Origin: Trema orientale
Taxonomy: Eukaryota; Streptophyta; Magnoliopsida; Rosales; Cannabaceae
Direction of reading: 5' to 3'
NCBI GenBank assembly: GCA_002914845.1
Contig: JXTC01000140.1
Span: forward strand, 654,069-718,068
DNA: 64,000 nt
Shown: positions 1 to 10,250 of the stretch, piece by piece
How the letters are laid out: the number at the start of each line of letters is the position of its first letter
How positions within the stretch are numbered: the first letter of the stretch is position 1
Program-made: the position numbers and the translations under genes
The notes under the pieces: generated by a model
Seen by the model: the letters and a program-made list of their open reading frames with translations, nothing else
Database searches by the model: none
What the model was told of the DNA's origin: nothing

Positions 1-576
1 AATTAATAAATTAGACAAATTAATTAAAGAGTTTAATTAATTGTCATAATTTATTGGAGCTTGAATTACAGGTCCATAGGTCCCCAATTCCACCTCTTAC
101 AAACACTGTACTAGATATTAGTTTGATTAATATATTATTTATTAAATAGTTTAATAAATATATATATATATATATATAAAGGAAACCCTAACAGAATACA
201 CTACGTATTATTTTCTACAGAACCTCCATAAACTAGAGAGAAAAAGAAGAGTATCTTCCTATTCTCTGTAGAATAACTCTTGCAATCTTATGTGTTGAGA
301 AAATTGCAAGTGTCTAAAGTGTGAGTTATAAGAAATTGTACGCAACGCCCACACGTTCCTCCAGTTGTGCTTGAGGCTTGGATTGGAAGATCGTGGTTTA
401 GAAGACAGTAAAACTAGGATCCACTGATAGGCTACAAGAGGTATTAGATCTATTCTCTTTGTATATTCATATCTGCTATGAATTAATACTATGCACTCAT
501 AGTCAATTATTTTGAGAAATTTTTTGAATGTTCCTGGGCTAATCTTCCGCTGCGAAAATCGTTTTTAAATCCAACA
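1..576 (+). mobile_element. Ty1/copia LTR, 3' portion, cut by window edge
   Basis: The stretch reads like the right part of a copia LTR. A TATA-like (TA)n tract near 160-180 is followed by a leader with AAACCCTAAC, and the sequence ends in TTAAATCCAACA at 576, a typical copia LTR terminus. No tRNA primer site follows, so this is a 3' LTR or a solo LTR. The 5' end lies outside the window. The call rests on layout and terminus only; no coding domain is attached. Confidence 0.5.
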
Positions 577-944
577 CTTAACACACGTGATGTGTCAGTC
601 CGACTGATTGTAGTTCCACTCTAGATGATACCTATGTAATACCTAATTTATTAATTAAATTATTTTATAATAGAATTAGCGTTGAACACCAATAATGGCC
701 ATCGCATTGCTCATTTGATATTTAAACTTTTGAATGGTTGAGATATAAAATAATTAGTTAACAGGGGCAGGTAAAACCTTCCGCGTACTTGCCTTTGCGC
801 CATTATTGATTATTGTAGACAGGTATAAAGTATAAGCCTCGGTATCAACGTAGTTAATATTTGTATGAAGAAATTTTCGGTGCTGACTTGTTACGACAAC
901 CAAGATTTTGAAATTTATGAAAGGGATATTATTATTTTTATAGT
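577..944. other. intergenic, nothing recognised
   Basis: AT-rich sequence with no coding similarity. A 70-codon open frame on the minus strand has no recognisable motif and is not called. Confidence 0.5.
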
Positions 945-1260
945 TTGTATTTTGATATCTTTTCAAATTATATTTATATTTTGGTTATTATCATTATTGA
1001 TCTATAGATTTCAAATCTATTACAAATTTATAGTATGACACTAATTTAGAGCCATTAATTTATCAAGATACTATTTAAAAAATTAAAAATAAACTGTATA
1101 AAAACTGATTCGAGAATAAGTTTATTAAACTATCTTAGTAAATTAACTGCTCTAAATTAGTATTAGGGTATAAATTTATAACAGATTTTAAAACTAAGAG
1201 TCAATGTAGATAATAACCAAAACAAAAAAATATAAATTGAACAAAGTATCAAAATACAAG
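945..1260. repeat. foldback MITE with long terminal inverted repeats
   Basis: The left arm (about 945-1085) and right arm (about 1130-1260) are imperfect inverted copies. Shared blocks include TTTTGGTTATTATC, ACTAATTTAGAGC and GTATTTTGAT. The arms take up most of the 316 bp, leaving a short loop. No coding capacity and no clear target duplication were found, so the transposon superfamily is open. Confidence 0.6.
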
Positions 1261-1959
1261 ATACTATCCCCGGTTTATGAAATGGAGTGAAACTTTAGCT
1301 AATTCCAAAGGTAAATATAACTCCTCTAATTCCAAAGAAATTATAGTTGAGCTTGCTTAGCGGAATAGAGGTAGTATCTGCTAGTCAAAAAGAGACAAAT
1401 AAGTATAAGCATTAAATAAGGATTTGGTATACATTCTCAAGGGAAAATTACAAATAAGTAAATAAATAATGAAAAAAACAAAAGTGATTATGTGTTGAAA
1501 TATTATCAACTTATATAATTAATTCAACGATTCTAATTATATTGTTTGGTTAATTTCCTAGGATTTATATTTTTTTGGTTACGTTTTGTAGATTTTTTAA
1601 ATGGTATATTTGTAGTTTTAGGTTCTCACTAGTTGTTGACCAAGAGGAGAGTTTAAATTTTTAAGGGTTTTGATCGTAATTTTCCCATAATACCAGGAAT
1701 TTATTGGCAAAAAAAATTGTAAAAATTTACGGATAATGAGTCTTTTTTTTTTTAAAAAAAAAAAAGATAACATAGTCCGAGTTTCATGTTATTATGTAAT
1801 AAGATGTTATTTCAAAAATAAAATATACGTTTACTTTTTTATTCTTTTCAGGAATAAGAAAAAGGCATTATCAATTTAGAACAAAAGACAACTTATAAAT
1901 CATTTACAAAACTAGGATATTCAATTAATGAAAATTTTAAAATTCCAAAATAACCCCTA
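1261..1959. other. intergenic, nothing recognised
   Basis: AT-rich DNA with an oligo(T)-oligo(A) tract at about 1743-1766. No gene or known repeat family was recognised. Confidence 0.5.
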
Positions 1960-2260
1960 ACTCAACCTTAGTTGAAAATCTTTCTGACTAAGTCAAAAAA
2001 ATCAAAATTGCAGGAGGCAGCATCGGGAAGACAGGAAGATATGTTCGATCGTGGTCGAGATTGTTCGACTACGGTTGAATGGTGACTCAACTCCAGTCGA
2101 ATACTAGTTGAAAACTTTTGACTAGTGGCTTGACTCAGTTGAAAACTTTCGTTTAGGGTCGAAATTTTCTGACCGTCGATCGAAAATCGATCGAAATGAC
2201 CGGAAGAGGTAGTGGTACAAGTTTGACCATAGTTGAAATTTTTCGACCTTAGTAATGCAA
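1960..2260. repeat. degenerate GTTGAAAA...TTCGAC motif cluster
   Basis: Variants of a motif close to GTTGAAAACTTTTGAC recur about five times at irregular spacing, mixed with TCGATCGAAA palindromes. Local GC content is higher than in the flanks. A 123-codon open frame on the minus strand spans the cluster but is Ser/Thr-rich, has no domain, and looks like a by-product of the repeats. Origin unknown. Confidence 0.4.
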
Positions 2261-2379
2261 AGGTGTCGCCAGGATTGGGATTGGGAACGGGATCGACAAT
2301 AGTAGTGGGGTGCTGCAGGTGCTGGTAGTGGTGGCACAAATAATTTGAGATGTGTTGGAGAACAATATTTTGAGAAATT

Positions 2380-2645
2380 TAGGTGGATAACTAATATTTT
2401 AAATTTGATTAAGTAGGTTTCTACTTTTTAAATTTTATAGCTAAATTCCTAGTATATATATTTTTACAGTTAGTAGATATGTGTATCTACTAATTTCAGT
2501 TAATGTACTAAAATGTACTGAGTATATAAATTTTTATGATTGGTATATAATATTTTACACTTGGTATATAAACATATATATTGGACATTTTGCTATAATA
2601 TTTGAAAAATAGACATTTACTTAAATTGGACCCAAAATTCGGTTA
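2380..2645 (+). repeat. MITE family 'TTGGTATATAA', copy 1
   Basis: This stretch is homologous, in inverted orientation, to 23292-23550. Shared blocks include AAATTTGATTAAGTAG, TTGGTATATAA and GGACATTTTGCTATAATATTTG. The two ends are imperfect inverted repeats of about 70 bp, and the centre carries several TTGGTATATAA-like units. It is non-coding and its superfamily is undetermined. Confidence 0.6.
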
Positions 2646-3526
2646 TTTTGCTATTTTAGTGTTTGTTAAAGTTTATGATATCAAGTAATTTTAGATGTAT
2701 GAAATAACAAAAAGGGTTAGTTTTAAAAATATTTATAAATAATTTTCTTTTTTCATCATGAGAATTTAATAAATCCCGGATGTAAATTTTTCATAAGAAA
2801 ATCTAATTTATAATATAGTATTGTGATAAAAAGAAAAAAGAAAAAAAAAGGAGAAGCTCTCAGCCTCTGAAGATAATAAGTTGCCATTAAATGGTCTCAT
2901 CCTAATTAAAAAAAAAAAAAAAAGAAGAAGAAGGAAAAGTTCTCCATAAAACTCTAGGTACAATAATGTTTGTTCAAATTTGAAAGGTGTAGGACCCCAA
3001 TAAACTAGCACGACATTTTTTCATTTTTCGTTCAACTTTCTATGACCCTTTTCACATCCAAAAAAAGAGAGAAAAAGTCCGTTGGCTATAGATTGAGTTG
3101 GACAACTTCAAAACAATAATTTCAAGTTCTACCGCAGATAAATGTGTTCTATGTCGTACTCAAAAAAAAAAAAAAAAGTGTTCTATGTCAAATGCTGCAT
3201 CGATAAATTATATGATTTAAATTCAATTACTTTGTCATATAATATAGGACACCAATTCAGTAGGAATTTTTTTTTTCTATGTATAAGTATTATTCTGGCC
3301 AATTTCACGCACGTTTTTTCATAGTAAAAAGAAGAGAGAGAAAATCATTAAATAATATATATTTATTTTTATTATTTTTTTAAGTACTCAAATTATGGTA
3401 ACCGTTATATCATAATCCAACAGTTAAAAAAGTTACCTAGTAAGAAAAAAAAAAACCTATTGAGAGCTTATAATATATATCTTTTATTTTTGTTACACTC
3501 ATATAAATCACTTTATTTAAGTTATA
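2646..3526. other. intergenic, simple-sequence rich
   Basis: AT-rich sequence with several A- or T-homopolymers (about 2829-2849, 2909-2924, 3161-3177). No gene recognised. Confidence 0.5.
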
Positions 3527-3702
3527 AGAGCAATGTTATGGGCACTATAGATGCCCAGCACCACATAAGATATAATCCTGTTAGTAATTGATTTAATTCA
3601 TCAAATTGGGTACATATGAGTCGACTAAAAATATATCCTACCAGTATAAATTGACACACCATATAATGTTGAGCAGGCTATGGTGATGCCCTTAGCATTA
3701 CT
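3527..3702. repeat. hAT-type MITE upstream of the GT47 gene
   Basis: A 176-bp unit with imperfect terminal inverted repeats (AGAGCAATGTTATGGGCA at the left; the reverse complement of the right end is AGTAATGCTAAGGGCA). It is flanked by perfect 8-bp direct repeats AAGTTATA at 3519-3526 and 3703-3710. An 8-bp duplication fits the hAT superfamily. It ends about 240 bp before the putative TATA box of the next gene. Confidence 0.7.
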
Positions 3703-3941
3703 AAGTTATAAATATTAAACTAACTAAATATTTGTAGCATTTTACAAAGTAGAGTCATAGTTGAGTGTGCACTGTGCAATCTATGTTTATTAATTTAAGG
3801 AAGGAATCATGGTTGAGTTGAGACTAAGTGACCAAGTCTAAGTAGCAATTATATTGACCAAAACAAAGCGCTTTAATTAATTAATCTTCTTTGTTGGCTT
3901 GAACTAAACAAAGCTCATAAGTCCCATCCCATAAGAAAGAA

Positions 3942-3949
3942 CTATATAG
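3942..3949 (+). promoter_or_regulatory. putative TATA box of the GT47 gene
   Basis: CTATATAG lies about 520 bp before the start codon and would place transcription initiation near 3975. The sequence between there and 4471 is pyrimidine-rich, as plant leaders often are. No transcript evidence is available. Confidence 0.4.
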
Positions 3950-4329
3950 TCCGGAACTGTAGTAGAGGTAGAGAGCCAAAAGCTTTTGCCCGCTTCCATA
4001 GATAAAGACCCTATTCCCACGCTTCTTCTTCCATATCCTTCGTTGAGAAAAAAGTCTCAGACAAGTGTGAATTTCAATAAACAACAAACGACAACCAGAA
4101 AGCTAATACGACAACAACATCTACAACCACCATTGTTTGCTTTCTCCATTTTCTTTCGTCACCAAATCGAAGAAATCCCATCTTCGACCTTCTTCCCTTC
4201 CCCATTCTCCGTTCTGGGTTTTCTTTCTTTTGGTTTTTCCACGGTGGGTTTGATCAGATTGGATTAGTTTCCATCTGGTTTTCCCCTGTTTTTCCTCCAT
4301 AACCATTTCATTCCAAGCTTTCTTGGTCA

Positions 4330-4479
4330 ATGTAGAAGAAAGAAAGAAAGAATGGCATGGCCGTAATGGTATTCCTGGTCATCATTTTGAGTCTTTCTCC
4401 GGGAATGGAAACCAATCTGGAGATTCCTTCATTTCTTGAGTGGTATTGAATGTTTGTAATCCGAAATCAAAATGGCTGA
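4330..4479 (+). promoter_or_regulatory. cluster of upstream ORFs in the GT47 leader
   Basis: If the leader is unspliced, four AUGs precede the main start. These are a start-stop ATG-TAG at 4330-4335, a four-residue uORF at 4352-4366, a 30-residue uORF at 4357-4449, and a nine-residue uORF at 4450-4479 whose stop overlaps the main ATG at 4472. Such an arrangement would be expected to lower initiation at the main start. A leader intron could remove some of them; none is obvious. Confidence 0.5.
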
Positions 4480-7400
4480 GAGGAATGCTTTGACCCTCGG
4501 AATCATTGCTCGGAAATCACTGTTTTGTTTGTTTACCATTGCGTCAATCCTCTTCATATTCTCATGGTTCTTTGTATTGCGCTCCACGGGTCGTCCTCGT
4601 TTCATCGACCATAGCTTGTTACCAAGCTCCAAGTTCCCTTCTTTGATCAACAATGGCGGTTCTGGAACACAGCAGTCTCAAAATGAAGTTGAACCCAGAA
4701 ACGAAAATCGATCAGTCTTGCCGGATAATGAAGAAGAAGAAGAAGGGGAAGAGTCTTCTTCCGGGAATAGCCACGGCGTTACATGCCAGACCAGTAATAA
4801 AGTAGCCCCACTTAAGGTTTACATGTATGATTTGTCCCCTGAGTTTCATTTTGGACTCTTGGGTTGGGAGCCAAAAGGTAATGGTGTCTGGCCTGATCTC
4901 CGAAATAAAGTGCCTGATTACCCTGGTGGCTTGAATTTGCAACATAGTATAGAATATTGGCTTACTTTAGATCTTCTTGCTTCAGAACTTCCTAACCCCC
5001 CAAATGCTCGTTCTGTAATAAGAGTTCGTAATACTAGTGAAGCTGACATTATTTTTGTACCATTCTTTTCGTCGTTGAGTTATAATCGGTACTCGAAGGC
5101 GAATCCGCACCAGAAGAAGAGCAATAACAAGATACTTCAAGAGAAGTTGGTGAGGTATTTGACAGCTCAAAAGGAATGGAAGAGATCAGGAGGGAGAGAC
5201 CACTTAATCGTGGCTCACCATCCGAATAGCATGTTAGATGCAAGGATGAAACTCTGGCCTGCTACTTTTATACTTGCTGACTTTGGGAGGTATCCTCCTA
5301 ACATTGCAAATGTGGACAAAGACGTGATTGCACCGTACAAGCATGTAATTAGAACCTTTGTGAATGACTCGTCTGATTTCGATAGCCGTCCGACTTTGCT
5401 GTACTTCCAAGGAGCAATATATAGAAAAGATGTATGTCCTCTTCTTCCTTCACATATGCTTTCTTTTATGGTTGTTAATATTTTTTGTTTAAATGTAGAA
5501 GTAGAATTTTTGTTTGTGCTGGGAATCCTGGTTTTGACATCTTTAGAACCAGCTTTTTTTGCTGTGAATGGTGTTAACAAAAAAAAGCCTTATGTTTTTC
5601 ATCTTTTGTTTGCAATGCTCTTATTATATTATTTGAAATGGTGTTATGTTTGAGTTATACGTGAAGAACTTTATAGAAAAACTAGAGGCGCATTATAGGT
5701 TTTCATGGTGAAAGTCATTATATATGCTTTCGGTCCGGAGAATTTCTCTGTAAGGGAAATCAAAGAGCATGAGTGTTGTTTCTCTTGATTAGTCCATACT
5801 ATTGATTCTGATTCATAGTCCTAGTTCGTTTCGTTCTTGAAGCTGGATTGTTAAAATCTTACTGATCATGTCAAAGCAAAGAATTTTCAACATAGAGAGT
5901 TGCATCCATGTTTCATCGAACTGCTTTAAAGGAAATAGACATGTAACGAAAAATGCCATTGTACCCAAATGTTGTGTTCCTTACAAACCTTATTGACTGC
6001 ATATTGGAGTATTGTTGTTCTGATTCTTTGGCTTATCTAGTTGAGTATGGCTACCTTAGGAACTGCAATTTATATAACCCTCCTTGCCTTCATAGAGTAT
6101 TCAACTCTAGATCCACTATATGTAGCTAATCATAAATATGCAATCCAGTACTGCTCAAACCTGCACCAAGAAAGACACGGATACAGGAGCCAGTGGTTCA
6201 ATCTATGAGGGATGTGGTTTTTAAAGGAAAAAGAATGATTTCCTGAGATGTCATTTCCTTGTGATTTTGACTTTTGGTTAGGGATGTTGGTGACAGTTCA
6301 TTTAGTAAGGCATTTAGAAGTATGGGTCAGTTAAGATGATGTGGTAACTGTCATTGAGTTCTCAGCGGCTGGTTTGGTGGTTGTTTCTGCAACATTGTTC
6401 TATACTGGAGAACTTTGAGGCCATTTGGTCGTCATCTTTCCCAGCCAAGGTTCCTTTTTTTTTTCTTTTTTTTTTTTTCAGGGAAAAAGATTACATGTAG
6501 TCCTTCTTGCATTGGTATCATTATTTTTAATCATATATGACTGATGCACAGCAATGTGGACCAAGAGGGATGGCCTCTTCTTCCATTTTTATCATTACTT
6601 TATATCATTTTGGGAAATGGTAGGTTGGACTCTTTCATTAGATCTATGGTTATATCTTATGGTTTCTCTCAAGAGAGATTCTATTCGACATTGACTCCAT
6701 TCTGATTCTATAAATCTTCTCATCTTGTACTTTTTGGAAGGAGCATAATCAATGAAATTTTGCTTCTGTCTTCTTAACATTATTCTTCTTGATTCTGATA
6801 ATGAGTTTGTTTGAGCTTTGCACATAGGAGTAGGACTATGATAAATAACAGATAATCACAACATCCTGCAGCATTTTAGTCTTTTTCTTTCGTCTCATTT
6901 ACGTATTGACCTCACAACCAGCTCCTTTATTTGCCCATGGAGGTGAAAAATATTTGCATTTCCTATAGAAATCTGAAAGTTCTTAGAAGACGGTGCAGCT
7001 TTCATGGACTTATCTTTTGATCTTGTCCTGCTACAGCTATTCTCCTATACCCTCATAAATGTCAACTTCTAATATTAGATACTCAGGGTATTCCTGATTC
7101 AATGACTTATGTACTGTTTGGCACTGGCAATGGTTCCTGCGCCAAAAACTTCTTGGCGTGTAGTTCAGTAGATATTCCAGAGAATTTTCCAACCTTACTC
7201 TTCAGTTTTATATCATATGGAGTTTACCTTGGACAAATATACTTTCTCTGGACCGACACTTGCCATGAAACAATTTGCATATTTGTTTCATGATTAGCTG
7301 ACAAAAGGTCAATGCTAAAATTTGTCTACTGGAGTCATCGTTCATTTAAATAAACAACAATTAATTTTTGTAGGGAAATGTACAGATGTATCAAACTTTG

Positions 7401-8483
7401 GTTTAGACTATCTTGCACATTGGGATGATAAATATTTCTTGACTTGTGAAAACATAAAACACTGCACTGAAATCTCCTCTTGGTGGCACAAGATTCACTT
7501 TGAGACTCTCTGGATTCTGTATGAGTAGCGAACGTCAAAGCTTTTCTTTATGTCCGATGTTGACTTCTTGGTGTCATCTTTTGCGGTATTGTTTTTCCTT
7601 TGTTATATTGAGTTCTCTCCTTTTGTTGTTCGCTCTGTTTTTTCTCAGTTAAGTATAATTCATCAAGAAAGAGAATGTGCAAGCCTTCTTTTCCATTGCC
7701 CTACAATATCGAATGAAATTCGATCTTTCTGTTCTCGCCACTTTGAAACAAAATTATGACTCAACGCCCTGGTTAACTCTCACCAGGAAAATAATTATTG
7801 TGTCAACTGTCTTGTCTGAATGTTGTTCACTCATTATATCTGCATGCTGTCCTTTTCTATTTTGCTGGCCTCACCAGGTTGCTTGTTCTTTGCTTATATG
7901 TGTTGTATCCTTTTGGTTTCTACCTCAGGGTGGCTTCATTCGGCAAGAATTGTTTTATCTACTAAAAGATGAAAAAGATGTGCATTTTGCATTTGGGAGT
8001 GTTCAAAAGGATGGAATACACAAGGCGACACAGGGAATGCACTCCTCAAAGTTTTGTCTTAACATAGCAGGCGATACTCCCTCATCAAACCGCCTCTTCG
8101 ATGCCATTGCCAGCCACTGTGTCCCTGTCATCATCAGTGATGATATTGAACTGCCCTATGAGGATGTCCTAGATTACTCTGAATTCTGCATATTTGTCCG
8201 TACAAGGGATGCTCTTAAAGAAAAGTTTCTCGTTAACCTCGTCAAGAGTATTGGAAAGGAGGAATGGACACGAATGTGGAAGAAGTTGCAAGAGGTCGAA
8301 AGATTCTATGAGTTTCAGTACCCATCAAAGGAAGGCGATGCTGTACAAATGATTTGGCAAGCTGTTGCACGGAAAGTACCTGCTATTAGAATGAAAATAC
8401 ACAAATCTAGACGATTCTCTCGTTCTCTTGACCGCAAGGAAAGGGAGTTTAGATCTGTACCATCACCAAAAAACTTTTGGTAA
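4472..8483 (+). CDS. GT47 exostosin-family glycosyltransferase (two exons)
   Basis: Exons are 4472-5431 (320 codons) and 7929-8483 (184 codons plus TAA), giving 504 residues. The intron of about 2.5 kb starts GTATGT, ends CTCAG and is phase 0. ATG 4472 has a good plant context (AAAATGGCT). Residues 16-36 form one hydrophobic segment, so the protein is probably a type II Golgi membrane protein. A Ser/Asn-rich stem with an acidic run (about 87-95) follows. The exostosin domain runs from PLKVYMYDL (about 113) to about 470 and includes DHLIVAHHPN, FQGAIYRKDGG, KFCLNIAGDTPSSNRLFDAI and IELPYEDVLDY. The C-terminal third has the conserved GT47 block SSNRLFDAIASHCVPVIISD. Plant GT47 enzymes transfer sugars to pectin, xyloglucan or xylan. 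It resembles the Arabidopsis At1g34270-type group, but donor and acceptor cannot be read from sequence. Reading into the intron would give a truncated 393-residue product. No transposon is evident in the intron. Confidence 0.9.
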
Positions 8484-8662
8484 TAACGGGATATCAGAAA
8501 TATTTTTTATTTTTTTTCTTCTTTTGGCTCTTCTGTTTATTAGAGCTCTCGACAGAATCCCAAACATCTTACTTCTTGCTTCTTCGGAAAGGTGAGAACT
8601 GCTAGGCATTCTCACAGCAGATTTTTTGACTGACATTACATTATTCTTGTAAAGAAGGGGGG

Positions 8663-8668
8663 AATAAA
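8663..8668 (+). terminator. putative polyadenylation signal of the GT47 gene
   Basis: AATAAA about 180 nt after the stop codon, in a T-rich 3' region. Plant poly(A) signals are loose, so the exact end is uncertain. Confidence 0.4.
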
Positions 8669-8699
8669 AGAAAGAATAGAATACAAGTATTTTACTCTT

Positions 8700-9076
8700 T
8701 GTGGGGGTGTTCAAAAAATTGTACTTCTAATCATGACTTGAGATATTCCACAATGATTCTTTTGTAATCTGATCAAATTTTGTGTTGACCTTGGTGTCTT
8801 TTATTTTTATTGCATGTACTAACTGCCATTTCCATCATCACATTCAGGACTGATCTTTTTGCACAACATTCTCTAAGCCTAAGAATTCAGTCTCTCAAGT
8901 AGTCTCTTATTTAGTTTAATTTTTTGTTACTACTATTTTCTTTTTTAATTAGAACTTGATTTTAGGTGTGCCATTGAAAAACCCATGATCCTAGATTGCA
9001 TTCCTAACCTATTTTGCGTGAGAAAAGACTATGGTAACCTCAGGGTACCATTCTTCTTTCATATAGTTTACTTGTT
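8700..9076. other. intergenic, nothing recognised
   Basis: Sequence downstream of the GT47 gene; no gene or known repeat was recognised. Confidence 0.45.
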
Positions 9077-9270
9077 GCTGTTTGGACGTAAGTTTGAGTG
9101 TCAAACATGTTCAGTTTGTCATTTGGATGAAAACTATTTAGTTGGTTATGATACATATAAATTAAAGGACATTGTCCATCCTCCTTGGCTGCTTGGACGT
9201 AAGTTTGAGTGTCAAACATGTTCAGTTTGTCATTTGGATGAAAACTATTTAGTTGGTTATGATACATATA
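9077..9270 (+). repeat. tandem duplication, 83-bp copies at a 111-bp period
   Basis: 9077-9159 and 9188-9270 are identical over 83 bp except for one T/C difference. They are separated by 28 bp of unrelated sequence. A frame stays open through both copies (8985-9299), but the repeated peptide has no known domain, so no gene is called. The near identity points to a recent event. Confidence 0.85.
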
Positions 9271-9799
9271 GAGTTGCTAAGGACCCGTGTACTTTGTGAA
9301 TTTTTGACAAAACACCAAGGGCTCCCTGAAATATAAGAGAACGCCCTATAATTATTATTTTTAATTAAAACCTCTTTGAATTTAAAGAATTTCATTAAAA
9401 AAAATAAAGAATTCTCATATAATTTTTATAATAAAAATAATTGTCAAATAATTTTCTCCATTTATAATTATTCTGCGGGGAGGATTTGATACGTCCTTAA
9501 AATATTTTATAGATAAAATCTAACCCAATGGAGTTTTATAATATTTTTAATTAAAACACAATTTTAGCCCAAAAGAGAAAAAACATGTACTTTTATGATA
9601 ATTTTCCCTTTTACTTTCTTGCTATATATATATATAATAATGGCAATTTTTGTATGGAACATCTTAAATGGTTTTCATTTTTCATTTTTCTTTACAAACA
9701 AAAGAAACGATGAGTCCTCAAGTGTGTTTGTTCTATGTAGATTGATCACTGATAATATTATTGTGGCTTTTGAGGCTATGCACTCTATGAGGATAAAAA
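9271..9799. other. intergenic, AT-rich
   Basis: No coding similarity. A short (TA)n run lies at about 9623-9636. Confidence 0.45.
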
Positions 9800-10043
9800 C
9801 TGGAGGCAAGAAGGGATAGTCGGCTCTAAAGCAACAAAGCAATAGATTAAGCAACTTGCGCGAAAGCTGTTGCTCGTTAGCACTTTCTTTTTCAATAAGT
9901 GTAGGCTTTAGTAATAACCTAGAAAGGGCTTTTCCCAACCTAGGTTAGGGGCTAGCGCACCCCTATTAGTCAAGCTTTGATTTGACGCCAGCTGAAAAAC
10001 AGATTCATGCTACTAGCGCAGCTCGCTTCGCTTTTGTTGCAGA
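9800..10043. other. possible mitochondrial DNA insertion (NUMT) abutting the gap
   Basis: Base composition changes sharply here. The stretch is richer in GC and contains phrases such as CTAGCGCAGCTCGCTTCGCT and GGGGCTAGCGCACCCCTAT, which resemble intergenic DNA of plant mitochondria. It runs straight into the assembly gap, so its right end is unknown. The organellar origin is recalled from style only and has not been searched. Confidence 0.35.
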
Positions 10044-10250
10044 NNNNNNNNNNNNNNNNNNNNNNNNNNNNNNNNNNNNNNNNNNNNNNNNNNNNNNNNN
10101 NNNNNNNNNNNNNNNNNNNNNNNNNNNNNNNNNNNNNNNNNNNNNNNNNNNNNNNNNNNNNNNNNNNNNNNNNNNNNNNNNNNNNNNNNNNNNNNNNNNN
10201 NNNNNNNNNNNNNNNNNNNNNNNNNNNNNNNNNNNNNNNNNNNNNNNNNN
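10044..10250. other. assembly gap (207 N)
   Basis: A run of N. The sequence before it (possibly organellar) and after it (LINE reverse transcriptase) are unrelated, so the true distance and the join itself are uncertain. Confidence 1.

Noticed and set aside
1968-2339. 123-codon open frame on the minus strand
   Set aside because: It follows the repeated GTTGAAAA-type motif and has no recognisable domain.
5215-5580. 121-codon open frame on the minus strand opposite GT47 exon 1
   Set aside because: It is antisense to well-conserved exostosin codons and has no domain of its own.
8985-9299. 104-codon frame over the 83-bp tandem repeat as a possible repeat protein
   Set aside because: Only two copies, no known domain, no start context or splice signals; better seen as a DNA duplication.
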